Shown piece by piece: positions 45,115 through 53,132 of a stretch of 64,000 nt of DNA. The stretch is taken from assembly GCA_000169395.1 (NCBI GenBank), contig AAXZ01000001.1, positions 124,001 to 188,000 of the forward strand, in the 5' to 3' direction. Every line of letters begins with the position of its first letter. Position 1 is the first letter of the stretch. The notes under the pieces are model-generated. The model worked only from the letters and a program-made list of their open reading frames with translations. It ran no database searches and was not told the DNA's origin. The stretch is from Rhodobacteraceae bacterium HTCC2150. GTDB taxonomy: Bacteria > Pseudomonadota > Alphaproteobacteria > Rhodobacterales > Rhodobacteraceae. The translations under genes and the position numbers were made by a program.

Positions 45115-45464
45115 ACTTGGGTGCCTCAGTATTATGTGGTCTGACTTGGAAATTTGCATGTGAAACATTTAGTACTGTTGGCCTTGGAGGAGTTTGCCCC
45201 CTTGTTGTCGGGGAACCAAGCCCCCTAGCGTTCGATGCTCGCTTGGTAAAATACGCAAGTTCACAAGCTTCTAAACTTGATGAAGCCAGAACGGAAATCA
45301 TTCCCAAGATGCCAAAAATTTTGTTTGGACGCCGTGGTTGTTAAAAGAAATCTATGCATTCTGAGCCTTAATTCATTCTAGTCATGTAGCTTGTGATTGA
45401 CCTGTCATAACCGACCCAACTTTTCCAGCTATAGGTCACAGCAACTACACGGGTCTATTCTGGC
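45115..45464. other. Gene-free gap between IS481 and the EamA exporter
   Basis: About 350 bp hold no convincing gene. A 75-codon plus-strand frame at 45117-45344 starts inside the inserted junction and resembles nothing I know. The stretch may be the remnant of sequence interrupted by the IS. Confidence 0.5.
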
Positions 45465-46397
45465 TTATCGCAAAGCCTCTAAAGCCAGTTTTCTGCGTCG
45501 CCTTTCCCGCAAAACGATTAATACCCCACCACCCACGATAAGAATCGAGCCAGGGAGGAGGTCTTGAACTGGCGCTTCATCAAAAAATAACCAGCCAAAG
45601 AAGAAAGCCATTGGAATGCCAAAATAGCTAAAGGCGGCAAGATTGCTTTGATCGGTCATCCTGAATGAAATGATCAAAAGTAATACTGCAATCCCACCAA
45701 ATCCACCCATGGCCACAATCCACCCGAAATCAGATGCAGACTGAATAGTCGAAAATCCACCGAAAAAAAGTGCTACGACAACTGATCCCAAAACCGCAAA
45801 TCCTGATGAGTATAAGTTAATAAGAGCGCTTGGCACGTCCTCATCAATTAGTCGCGCGGTTACTCCGGTCAGCGCATAAAGCGCGGCTGCTCCAAGGGGC
45901 AAGAACGACACCAATGTAAAGGCCTCACGCCCAGGCCCCATCACTAGGACAACTCCAGCGAAGCCAATAAGTACTGCGAACCAACGAACAACACCGACCC
46001 TCTCACCAAGCAAAACCACAGCAAACGCCGTCATAAAAAGCCCACTTGAATAGGAAATCGTCGTTGCAGTGGCAAAAGCCATTAATCCCAGCGATAAATA
46101 GAACATCAGTTGTGCAAAGGTAACGAAGAGACCACGGCCGCATATCAGGCCCCATTGGCGCACCCGCAGCTTGCCTCCACTTCGGTGCCACGCTCGGGAT
46201 GACCCTAGAGCTATAATACTGGGAATGAGCCCGAAGATATTATGGTAGGCCGAGAGCTCTGCCGCCGTGTAGTCTTCTGACAGGCCTTTGATAAAAAGTC
46301 CCATCAGATCGAAAAATACAAGGGAAATAAGGCTAAGAACAATTGCCAGCGTGACAGATCCCACAGGGGTCTCTGGAATATTCCTGGCTGTAGCCAT
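45465..46397 (-). CDS. EamA/DMT-superfamily transporter
   Basis: The 310-residue protein has about ten transmembrane helices in two EamA repeats. Typical segments are the helix-4/5 region MAFATATTISYSSGLFMTAF then AVVLLGERVG and the second-repeat end AAFSYFGIPMAFFFGWLFFD followed by EAP. Such drug/metabolite transporters usually export amino acids, metabolites or nucleotides. The start ATG 46397 has only a weak ribosome binding site. It stands alone on the minus strand with no functional partner visible; the substrate is unknown. Confidence 0.9.
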   Translation of the reverse strand: MATARNIPETPVGSVTLAIVLSLISLVFFDLMGLFIKGLSEDYTAAELSAYHNIFGLIPSIIALGSSRAWHRSGGKLRVRQWGLICGRGLFVTFAQLMFYLSLGLMAFATATTISYSSGLFMTAFAVVLLGERVGVVRWFAVLIGFAGVVLVMGPGREAFTLVSFLPLGAAALYALTGVTARLIDEDVPSALINLYSSGFAVLGSVVVALFFGGFSTIQSASDFGWIVAMGGFGGIAVLLLIISFRMTDQSNLAAFSYFGIPMAFFFGWLFFDEAPVQDLLPGSILIVGGGVLIVLRERRRRKLALEALR

Positions 46398-46490
46398 AAC
46401 GTAATCCTATGCAGCTCTTTGATATTAACATTATCCGAGAAAAGCCGCCTTTGACAGTCAGTTTACGACCTGATTTGTTGTGAGTTTCGT

Positions 46491-46754
46491 TTGGTGTATT
46501 ACGGAAACTTTATTTGGACAACGATTTATGAACGTGCGTTGCGCAGCAGTCGTTCAAGCAAGGTCCAGCGAGTGGCACTTAACGAATTTAGAACTTGGGC
46601 GGATGACTGGCCCTCTCCCCATAATGGCCACGATCATGAGAAAGGGTTGAAGCTTGATGCTAGTACTGGAGACATTTATGACGCCGTTACGCGCAAGAGG
46701 TGTAAAACACTTAAGCAAACAGATTTAAGGGCGATACAAGGGGATTTGAGATGA
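46491..46754 (+). CDS. Small hypothetical protein (doubtful)
   Basis: An 87-codon frame starts with TTG at 46491. The segment WADDWPSPHNGHDHEKGLKL then DASTGDIYDAV has protein-like composition, but I recognise no family and no ribosome binding site. It may be a relic at the island boundary. The following 595 bp up to mobC hold no gene that I can support. Confidence 0.3.
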   Translation: MVYYGNFIWTTIYERALRSSRSSKVQRVALNEFRTWADDWPSPHNGHDHEKGLKLDASTGDIYDAVTRKRCKTLKQTDLRAIQGDLR

Positions 46755-47130
46755 TCGAAAGACTTTCGTGGTCCTGTCCATCATCTAATTGACAATCGCA
46801 CCTCTCAAGAGTGAACTCCAAACACTTCCAGAGTTGCGAGACTTCCACGGTTTCTGACATGTTGCCTGGGAAATAGAAGTTTCGTTAGCACTCATCGAGA
46901 ACACCACGGAGAGGGCTACCAATCGAGGGAACTTGTTCACCCAATTATTTCCACACCAGATTGAACCACACAGGAATTTCAAAATTTTCCTGTGACTGAA
47001 TGTACCGTGGTCTCTCTGCCTAACTTGTAAAGGGACGTCAAAAAGGGTGGTGTGGGTTCTGAGTATCCACAGATCAGCCAAAGAATGGAGTTTTGAAGAT
47101 GGTACACGATACGGACACAGGCCGGACACA

Positions 47131-47222
47131 AGCCTTTGCGTTCAAACGCAAGAAGCGCCCCATGCGGCGCTATCACTTTGTATTTACTTAAGTTCTTGTT
47201 GGTTGCGGGAGGGCGCAACCAT
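47131..47222. other. Candidate origin of transfer (oriT) upstream of mobC
   Basis: Three perfect inverted repeats cluster in 85 bp: TTGCGTT/AACGCAA (47136-47142, 47145-47151), AGCGCC/GGCGCT (47154-47159, 47166-47171) and GGTTGCG/CGCAACC (47201-47207, 47214-47220). The last contains, on the minus strand (47207-47218), TTGCGCCCTCCC, which resembles the nick region of RSF1010-type oriT (TGCGCCCT). The position 130 bp before mobC and the relaxase gene is where an oriT is expected. Confidence 0.6.
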
Positions 47223-47349
47223 CTTAGCCTACTAATCATTGCACCAGATTTCTCGGCATGGCGATACGCCTCATAAATGACTGTTTTAGTTGAACAATCA
47301 GAAATGAAAGTTGTTTTCGCCGCCATACCGGGTCCGAAGGAGGACCGAT

Positions 47350-47715
47350 ATGGCTCAACAACTCTACCCCTCACCCTTCTCTTTACGTCTTACATTTGAA
47401 GAGCGCGCAAAACTTGAACAAGATGCTGCTGGCCTGTCTCTCGGCGCATATGTTCGCCAGCGCCTATTCGGAAAGGATGTTTCCCCAAGACATACGCGCG
47501 GCAAGTTTCCAGTCAAAGACCATGAAGCGCTGGGGCGTGTTTTGGCGGCGCTTGGTGCTTCCAGAATTTCCAGTAACCTCAATCAACTTGCCCGCGCGGC
47601 ACACACTGGCTCCTTGCCAATCACACCTGAGACGGAAGAAGACCTTGCTGAGGCATGCGCTGCGATAGTGGCGATCCGAGAAGAATTGCTGCGCGCACTT
47701 GGTACACGCGCATGA
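47350..47715 (+). CDS. mobC: MobC-like relaxosome accessory protein
   Basis: I place the start at ATG 47350, preceded by AAGGAGGA, rather than the upstream in-frame codon at 47311. The 121-residue protein has a ribbon-helix-helix-like start (FSLRLTFEERAKLEQDAAGL then SLGAYVRQRLFG) and the conserved MobC segment RISSNLNQLARAAHTGSLPI. MobC proteins bind oriT and help the relaxase melt and nick it. Its stop overlaps the relaxase start (ATGA), which shows translational coupling and supports the functional assignment. Confidence 0.85.
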   Translation: MAQQLYPSPFSLRLTFEERAKLEQDAAGLSLGAYVRQRLFGKDVSPRHTRGKFPVKDHEALGRVLAALGASRISSNLNQLARAAHTGSLPITPETEEDLAEACAAIVAIREELLRALGTRA

Positions 47716-49037
47716 TTTTGAAAGCGTCACAAAGAAGCAATCCAGGCCAGTTGTCACGGCATCTTCTGAATAGCCGCGACAATGAGCATGTTGAGTTGCA
47801 TGAAGTGCGAGGGTTCATTGCTGAAGATTTACAACACGCGCTCGAAGAAGCGGAAGCCATTTCCAGAGGCACACGTTGCAGCAAATTTCTGTTTTCCCTG
47901 AGCCTAAGCCCACCGGAGAAAGAAGACGTTTCAATCGAGGCGTTTGAAGCTGCGATCGAGATCACTGAGCAGCATCTAGGATTAGATAACCAGCCGCGCG
48001 CCATCGTCTTTCATGAAAAGGAAGGCAGACGTCACGCCCATGTAGTTTGGTCGCGTATTGATCCTGAAACCATGACAGCCCGAACCCTGCCCTTCTATAA
48101 AAACAGGCTCATGGACGTGTCGCGTGAGCTCTACCTCGAAAACGGATGGGACTTGCCGAGAGGCTTGATTGATCGATCCATGCGCAACCCCCTCAATATG
48201 AGCCGCGAAGAATGGCAACAATCCAAGCGAGCAAAGCAAGACCCGCGCTTGGTTAAAGCAATGTTCCGTGACTGCTGGCGATCCTCTGATTCAGAGAAAG
48301 CTTTGAAGGAAGCTCTTGCAGAACGCGGCTACACATTGGCGCGTGGTGATCGCAGGGGCGTTGTTGCCGTTGATTTTCGTGGTGAAGTTTTTGCTTTGGC
48401 TCGTTATGCTGGCGTCAAATCCAAAGACGTCAAAGACCGCATCAAAGAGCCTGAAAAACTGCCCTCGGTTGATCAGGCGAAGGCCAAAATTGCTGCGCGG
48501 ATGACGCAGCAATTGAAGCGGTATGTGAAAGAGGCGGAATCCGGTCACAGGCGTCTTTCTCCAAGTTTGGAGATGCGACGTCAAAAGCTTGTAGAGGCCC
48601 AACGTGCTGAAAGAAAAGAAATTGAAAAGAAGCACGAAGCCCGCAACATCCAAGAAACGAAAGATCGCGCTGCCCGTCTTCCCAAAGGACTTGGCGGCCT
48701 ATGGAGCCGCATGACTGGTAAATACGGCAAGATACGCAGGCAGAATGAATATGAAGCGTGGGAATCCCACCTACGCGACCGTGAAGAAAAAGACGCACTG
48801 GTCTCCAAACATCTCGAAGACCGTCAGGCTTTACAAAAAACCATTCTGAACGTTCGCGCCGAACGCAACGCGGAGCTAAGCGAACTGAACGCAGAAATTG
48901 CTAGTTATTTGAAGATGGATGGCAAAGCCCCCAATGCCCGAAGAGCATTCAAAGATACTGCAAAAGGACGCCCTGCCCGCAACGTCAGGAAGAGAAACAA
49001 CAAACGCGACGACCCCGGCCATGATCTTGAGAGATAG
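47712..49037 (+). CDS. Relaxase / mobilization nuclease without N-terminal tyrosine
   Basis: The start at ATG 47712 overlaps the mobC stop and gives 441 residues. The N-terminal relaxase domain (about 1-130) has the metal-binding histidine cluster HEKEGRRHAHVVWSRID (His101, His108, His110). In place of the usual catalytic tyrosine near residue 17 it reads QLSRHLLN, and no tyrosine occurs before about residue 129. The middle is Lys/Arg-rich and the C-terminal part is coiled-coil-like. It should nick oriT and pilot the strand to the recipient; transfer machinery is absent, so the element is mobilizable rather than self-transmissible as far as visible. Confidence 0.88.
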   Translation: MILKASQRSNPGQLSRHLLNSRDNEHVELHEVRGFIAEDLQHALEEAEAISRGTRCSKFLFSLSLSPPEKEDVSIEAFEAAIEITEQHLGLDNQPRAIVFHEKEGRRHAHVVWSRIDPETMTARTLPFYKNRLMDVSRELYLENGWDLPRGLIDRSMRNPLNMSREEWQQSKRAKQDPRLVKAMFRDCWRSSDSEKALKEALAERGYTLARGDRRGVVAVDFRGEVFALARYAGVKSKDVKDRIKEPEKLPSVDQAKAKIAARMTQQLKRYVKEAESGHRRLSPSLEMRRQKLVEAQRAERKEIEKKHEARNIQETKDRAARLPKGLGGLWSRMTGKYGKIRRQNEYEAWESHLRDREEKDALVSKHLEDRQALQKTILNVRAERNAELSELNAEIASYLKMDGKAPNARRAFKDTAKGRPARNVRKRNNKRDDPGHDLER

Positions 49038-49108
49038 GCATCAGCAAAATTATTTGCATTAACCTCGACGATTATGTAATAGTCATTTGTTTTTTAAGGA
49101 GAATTTTA

Positions 49109-49411
49109 ATGAGTAACGAATTATACAGAGGGTTTATTGAGCAAACGGCTTGGGCTTTGCAAACGCATACCATTTCTAACGTAACGTTTGGAAAGGCTGA
49201 GACTAGCATTTCTATCAATCACAGGACAGCTTCCGAACATACACCTGCGGGATGGCATGTGACTGATTTCGGTGGAAGAGATAGCCTGTTTCTATCCGAA
49301 AACGCAGACATCGCCGAGATTGGACGTTTGGTTGTTAATGCGCATTCGCTCGCGCAAGAAAGCTCACCGAATAAATCCGCGCTCCCTGCGTTCGATGATG
49401 CGATGGCCTGA
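49109..49411 (+). CDS. Small hypothetical protein
   Basis: The 100-residue protein has a good ribosome binding site (AAGGAG, 8 bp before ATG 49109). I do not recognise a family. The segments NVTFGKAETSISINHRT and GWHVTDFGGRDSLFLSENA suggest a small alpha/beta domain, and the C-terminus is hydrophilic. It lies between the relaxase and the hipA-like gene, on the plus strand with the mobilization genes. Confidence 0.65.
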   Translation: MSNELYRGFIEQTAWALQTHTISNVTFGKAETSISINHRTASEHTPAGWHVTDFGGRDSLFLSENADIAEIGRLVVNAHSLAQESSPNKSALPAFDDAMA

Positions 49412-49456
49412 ACCTTATGGGGTGATCAAGTTCGATGTACTTAAGTCGAAGAGAGA

Positions 49457-50692
49457 TCATTTCTTAGCATTCAGCAAAGGCAAAGTTGGCAGGAGTGCAT
49501 CAATCGCCAATTTCACATCAGCCAGCATCGGCAAGGCATCTTTTTCACGCTTCCAGAGCGATGCAAAATCGCTGGCGGTTTCTCGCGCGACATCAAGAAC
49601 CATCTTCTCAGGTATCGCTGCCTTCGCGGCGAGATGAGAAATTTCATCTTCATCAAACGCCGTAAAATCCCGAACGCGGCTATAGTTCAATGCGAAGCTG
49701 TCACCCTTAATGTAGGGAACTGTTGATACAAAATCATAGGCTGGCGAAAGAGCGGCGGTGCGTCGATCAGGATAGATCAGCGACCAGTTTTTGAGATGCA
49801 TGTCCCCGTTGCCAATCAGCGTGCTGAACGTCAGGCGACGTATGAACTCTCGGATGTCTTCGTCCGATCCTTCCGCCGCGATGACGGCAGCAATGTTTCG
49901 CATGCTCGCTTTCTTATATTTGTCTTCGCCATAGACGCCAAAGACCTGCGCGAAGTCCTCTATGTGCACACGCTCTCCGCTCGGATGCCGGTCAAAGCGT
50001 TCGATAACGAAGGCCTTAGTTCCAAAGCGATCAGTACCATCCGGCAGATTTGCGATACTGTCGATATCGACTAAATCAATGCGAGGCACGTCCATGCCGA
50101 GCATGCTGGCCAGCTGCATCATCGAGAATTCGTTTTCGGGAACGCCCATGTATTCCCGCGAAGGCAGCTTGACGATCCAATCACCGCCGATGCCCGATGC
50201 GGGGATAGTCAGCCCACCACTCGCGCCCTCAACGGCTGAGAACTTCAACTGAACACCCGCAAGAGAGAACCGAAGCATGTTGTCTTTTGATTTTGGCGCG
50301 TCTTCGCCATCTATATGCGCGGCTTCTGGTGGCCAGATTTCGCCGTCCGCAGGTTTGATTGTTATTGCGCCAGGAAGGTCGCGCCCTAGCGCCCAAAGCA
50401 AGAAGAATTCTCGTTCAGCATTCACCCCTGCTTGCTCTGCGAGGTACTTGCGCAAGTGACCCTCCGGCAAGAGGTTGGAAAAGAATGGCATGACCTGTTT
50501 TTGGACAGGCTTAAATTCCGTGCGCAGCTCGCCGAATTCATCTTTGAAGAACAGGCCAAGTGTTGGGCGGTCAGCGTTCTCGATATACTCTTCGTTGAAC
50601 GCGAACAGACTGCGATCCCCCGCGACGCGTGTCAGCGTGCCGATAGCTTCCCCATAAAGCTCAACATTTAGAACAGAAACATCAGCCATCAC
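49457..50692 (-). CDS. hipA: HipA-family kinase toxin
   Basis: The 411-residue protein is close to E. coli HipA in length. It has the N-terminal coupling domain (ELYGEAIGTL, then VMPFFSNLLPEGHLRKYLA), an ATP lysine in DWIVKLPS (Lys175), the catalytic loop LIGNGDMHLKNWSL (Asp297) and a DFG-like PAYDFVSTVPY (Asp320). HipA kinases phosphorylate aminoacyl-tRNA synthetases (GltX for E. coli HipA) and stall growth. The target here is unknown. The start (ATG 50692 or 50689) overlaps the antitoxin stop by 8-11 bp, so the order antitoxin-toxin and coupling match hipBA. Confidence 0.92.
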   Translation of the reverse strand: MMADVSVLNVELYGEAIGTLTRVAGDRSLFAFNEEYIENADRPTLGLFFKDEFGELRTEFKPVQKQVMPFFSNLLPEGHLRKYLAEQAGVNAEREFFLLWALGRDLPGAITIKPADGEIWPPEAAHIDGEDAPKSKDNMLRFSLAGVQLKFSAVEGASGGLTIPASGIGGDWIVKLPSREYMGVPENEFSMMQLASMLGMDVPRIDLVDIDSIANLPDGTDRFGTKAFVIERFDRHPSGERVHIEDFAQVFGVYGEDKYKKASMRNIAAVIAAEGSDEDIREFIRRLTFSTLIGNGDMHLKNWSLIYPDRRTAALSPAYDFVSTVPYIKGDSFALNYSRVRDFTAFDEDEISHLAAKAAIPEKMVLDVARETASDFASLWKREKDALPMLADVKLAIDALLPTLPLLNAKK

Positions 50693-51299
50693 TGTTATCC
50701 TCGTCCAGACTGTAGGCCGGTCTACTGGTTGGTTCGTTGATCATGTGTGACGGCACACTGTGCGCTAACATATTGCGGAGACGCTGAGCATCTTTGGCAA
50801 TTTTTTCGAGGTTCTTGAGGCCCCCAGAGCTTTCAATCGTCTCAATCGCGTTGCGTATATTCCTGATGGCGTCAGTTTCCTGCAAGATGTTGCGGAAATT
50901 GTTCATTTCTTGGAGTTTCTTTTGCAGCGTATGCATCGCTTCACTCTTATGAAAAGCCAGTGGGAGTGTATCAATAGCGCGTTGCGCGCGCACAAGCTCG
51001 CGCAGAGCATCATTGTTGCCTTGCGGTTTGTGACTGCCCGTACTGCGCACAATCGACCTGACTGCCGGTGCCGATTTTCGCGGTATCATCGTCAGTTCAA
51101 GGTCAAGCGCATGGGCAAGTGAAGCAAGGCTTGAGAGCCGCAAATCGACCGCGTTACTCTCGATCTTTGAGATATGTGATTGCGGCACGCCTGACCGAGC
51201 GCTAAGCTCTCTTTGGCTTAACCCCTTGTTTTCGCGTGCCGACTTCAGGGAAGCGGCGATGTTTTCGCTAGCGTAACTCATATTCTGATCTACTTTCAC
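50682..51299 (-). CDS. hipB: HipB-like antitoxin with long C-terminal extension
   Basis: The frame starts at GTG 51299; ATG 51281 (residue 7) is an equally possible start, as neither has a strong ribosome binding site. Residues about 11-65 form an XRE-type helix-turn-helix (LSQRELSARSGVPQSHISKI). E. coli HipB is about 88 residues, whereas this protein reaches 205. The extra part is helical (RELVRAQRAIDTLPLAF, NNFRNILQETDAIRNIRNAI, IAKDAQRLRNMLAHSV) and ends in an acidic tail. It should repress its own operon by binding the palindromes upstream and neutralise the HipA kinase. Confidence 0.88.
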   Translation of the reverse strand: MKVDQNMSYASENIAASLKSARENKGLSQRELSARSGVPQSHISKIESNAVDLRLSSLASLAHALDLELTMIPRKSAPAVRSIVRSTGSHKPQGNNDALRELVRAQRAIDTLPLAFHKSEAMHTLQKKLQEMNNFRNILQETDAIRNIRNAIETIESSGGLKNLEKIAKDAQRLRNMLAHSVPSHMINEPTSRPAYSLDEDNSDG

Positions 51300-51301
51300 A
51301 C

Positions 51302-51320
51302 ATCAAGAACTACTCTTGAT
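51302..51320. promoter_or_regulatory. hipBA operator candidate, proximal
   Basis: ATCAAGA and TCTTGAT (7-bp perfect arms, 5-bp spacer) lie immediately upstream of the antitoxin start, where binding would block promoter or ribosome access. Confidence 0.6.
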
Positions 51321-51361
51321 ATAGAATAATGTATCATACCTTCAACACGCCAAGCAAGTTA

Positions 51362-51381
51362 TGATCTATAATTATAGATCA
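51362..51381. promoter_or_regulatory. hipBA operator candidate, perfect palindrome
   Basis: TGATCTATAATTATAGATCA is a perfect 20-bp palindrome. It shares the outer TGATCTAT/ATAGATCA arms with the site at 51393-51412; the centres are 31 bp apart, about three helical turns, so two dimers could bind the same face. Confidence 0.75.
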
Positions 51382-51392
51382 AAAGAAAGCAG

Positions 51393-51412
51393 TGATCTAT
51401 TAATATAGATCA
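51393..51412. promoter_or_regulatory. hipBA operator candidate, distal
   Basis: TGATCTATTAATATAGATCA has 8-bp perfect arms around a TAAT centre and repeats the arms of the 51362 site, which indicates a shared recognition sequence. Confidence 0.75.
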
Positions 51413-51487
51413 AATCTCTGCACCTATAATGCAAAAGGTGTCCCGTGTCCGAGGACACAGGACGAAACCCCGCTAGCAGGATGCGCT

Positions 51488-51775
51488 CTAAAAGAGCGAC
51501 ATCTGGCGCGACGACTCTTCGCGTTTTTTCCATGCCTCGCTGTCAGCTTTATGATCGAGCCAAGCGAGAACATAAGCTTCAGGCCCGCCATACTCTTCGA
51601 CGATCCCATCAGGCGAGAAATGCGAGCGATAGCCGGTTTCTGTGATGGGGATTTGTGCGTCGTTCATGGTGGTGATCTCCAAGTGATCAAAGTCTGAATT
51701 CCAGCGACGCTTCCGAAAAACGATGCATATCGTTACGCCGCGCCAGTCGAGCTGGCTGGTGATGGGGGCGCTCAT
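51488..51775 (-). CDS. Conserved small plasmid-type protein
   Basis: The 95-residue protein starts with DWRGVTICIVFRKRRW and carries ITETGYRSHF and GGPEAYVLAWLDHKA, ending R-Q-M-S-L-F. It resembles short proteins of unknown function that accompany ardC-type genes on alphaproteobacterial plasmids. Its start overlaps the stop of the upstream gene (ATGA). An internal ATG at 51667 has a GGAG site and could give a shorter form, but the N-terminal DWRG part seems to belong to the family. Confidence 0.65.
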   Translation of the reverse strand: MSAPITSQLDWRGVTICIVFRKRRWNSDFDHLEITTMNDAQIPITETGYRSHFSPDGIVEEYGGPEAYVLAWLDHKADSEAWKKREESSRQMSLF

Positions 51776-52002
51776 GCGCGCCCCGCATCGTCAGAAGGTT
51801 CGGAGGTGTCTTCAAGAGGCGCGCGCAGAACGATGCGGCCATTGATTGGCATAGTTTCAAGCTGAAGCGTGTAGCCCTTGGCGTCTTTGTGCGACCATGC
51901 CGCCCCGACTTTGTTCCAGAAGGATTTGTCGCCTTTTTGGACGACATGCCAGGCCAGATAGTCAGGTGCCTTGTGCTCTTGGTTTTGGTTTTCGCGTGCC
52001 AT
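51772..52002 (-). CDS. Conserved small plasmid-type protein (DWRG-gene partner)
   Basis: I start this at ATG 52002, which has AAGGAGAAAC directly upstream, instead of 52083; the result is 76 residues. The core KAPDYLAWHVVQKGDKSFWN then KVGAAWSHKDAKGYTLQLE looks like a small beta domain common in plasmid and integrative-element cargo, function unknown. It is coupled to the following gene by ATGA. The C-terminus is acidic. Confidence 0.7.
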   Translation of the reverse strand: MARENQNQEHKAPDYLAWHVVQKGDKSFWNKVGAAWSHKDAKGYTLQLETMPINGRIVLRAPLEDTSEPSDDAGRA

Positions 52003-52507
52003 GATGTTTCTCCTTTGTTTGGGTTGGCTTGCTAACGCGCTCCCAAAGACCGGATGCAAAAGATCAGATGTCATTTCCAACACGGGTGAGCGGCACGCGA
52101 ACTGGCGCGGACAGGATATTGAAAGCTGATCTGCGTCCGGTCAGGGATTCCAAGCGTCTCTATGCAAGCCACCTCAGACAAAGGCGTCAGAACAGCCAGC
52201 GGCAGAAAACCAATCCAAAGCACGGCAGTGCCACCAAGGGCATACAGTCCAGAGCGTCCAAACTTTCCAATGGATAGAACCAAGCGCGCAGTCGAGCAGC
52301 TCCAACAGGCAAAATCATCAGCACACCCTGATCAGACCAACCAACACCAGCACTGCCACCGGACACCGCATCAATGATGAGCCGCGTTTTTGAGCGATCC
52401 ACCAACAGCCAAGAAAAACAGACCAACCGAACCATCAAGCGCCTTTGATGTGTGTGGGCCGAAAGGCCCTGAGTGGTTCGGGGCCTCCTTTTTGAGTGGA
52501 GGATCAC
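52003..52507. other. Non-coding interval with a hairpin before the 59-aa gene
   Basis: About 500 bp contain only short frames without support. A GGGCC-GAAA-GGCCC hairpin (52456-52469) with a stable GAAA tetraloop is followed by a CCTTTTT run (52486-52492); it could be a terminator or leader structure. The words GGGCC/GGCCC recur in the hairpins at 52694 and 53085. Confidence 0.5.
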
Positions 52508-52687
52508 ATGAAACTCGTCTCACGATTTGAAGCAGCATCGCGCAGTACAGCGGAGTTGCATGGCCTTTTCAAAGAAGCGTTCAATGCTTTTGCTGCCGCG
52601 TCACGCGGCTCAAAAGATCGCCGAATAGCTCTGAGCTCTTTGGAAAATATCGAGGCTGAACTGGCCTCACGCATGCCAGACTATTAG
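52508..52687 (+). CDS. Small hypothetical protein (59 aa)
   Basis: I start at ATG 52508, preceded by GGAGG, rather than 52496. The short helical protein (FEAASRSTAELHGLFKEAF, ALSSLENIEAELASRM) has no recognised domain. It resembles small genes beside ardC on Roseobacter-type plasmids. A stem-loop terminator follows at 52694. Confidence 0.65.
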   Translation: MKLVSRFEAASRSTAELHGLFKEAFNAFAAASRGSKDRRIALSSLENIEAELASRMPDY

Positions 52688-52693
52688 ACTTCA

Positions 52694-52719
52694 CGTGGTG
52701 GGCCAACGGGCCCGCCACG
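52694..52719 (+). terminator. Stem-loop after the 59-aa gene
   Basis: CGTGGTGGGCC (52694-52704) pairs with GGCCCGCCACG (52709-52719) with one mismatch, followed by AATTTTC. It is 7 bp after the stop. Confidence 0.65.
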
Positions 52720-52808
52720 AATTTTCTATGTCCGCCAGACTCAGTGTTTTCGCAAAAAGTAGAGGGGCGCGAGTTTGAATTTTTTACCCTAATATGCTAC
52801 CTTTATTC

Positions 52809-53057
52809 ATGAATACATTAATTTTTATTGGCGCCCTTCTAGTTCTTGCTCTCTTTGGTGGACTTGGTATTTCTGAAATTATTAGAGCAGTTCGTCATAG
52901 GGAAATTGGGATACAAAACCCTGAAAGCTTTCCGTATTCCTTCGGACCTTACAAACTTGATGAAAGCCCGATACGGTTTTCACTATCAGTAGTAGTGAAC
53001 TTGTTTTTCTTCGTTTTCGGTTTTGGAGGCATATTCCTCATATTGCTATTTTTCTAA
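52809..53057 (+). CDS. Small two-helix membrane protein
   Basis: From ATG 52809 (52794 is also possible) the frame encodes 82 residues. It has one N-terminal TM helix (FIGALLVLALFGGLGISEII), a polar segment, and a second very hydrophobic, Phe-rich helix at the C-terminus (VVNLFFFVFGFGGIFLILLF). The family is unknown and there is no good ribosome binding site. Its A+T-rich codons differ from the neighbours, which suggests a separate origin. Confidence 0.5.
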   Translation: MNTLIFIGALLVLALFGGLGISEIIRAVRHREIGIQNPESFPYSFGPYKLDESPIRFSLSVVVNLFFFVFGFGGIFLILLFF

Positions 53058-53084
53058 ATTAACGGATTGCCCTGTTTAGTATTC

Positions 53085-53107
53085 ATGCGGGCCCAGCAGG
53101 CCCGCAT
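53085..53107. terminator. Bidirectional terminator between convergent genes
   Basis: ATGCGGGCC (53085-53093) and GGCCCGCAT (53099-53107) are perfect 9-bp arms with a 5-base loop, followed by TCGGTTTTCTT on the plus strand. It lies between the membrane-protein stop and the ardC stop. Confidence 0.8.
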
Positions 53108-53132
53108 TCGGTTTTCTTCCACTTTGTGCAGG

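Noticed and set aside
45117-45344. 75-codon plus-strand frame after the IS481 element
   Set aside because: It has no ribosome binding site or recognisable family, and it begins at the IS junction.
52162-52377. 71-codon plus-strand frame upstream of the 59-aa gene
   Set aside because: The composition is Gln/His/Pro-rich with no initiation signal; I treat the interval as non-coding.
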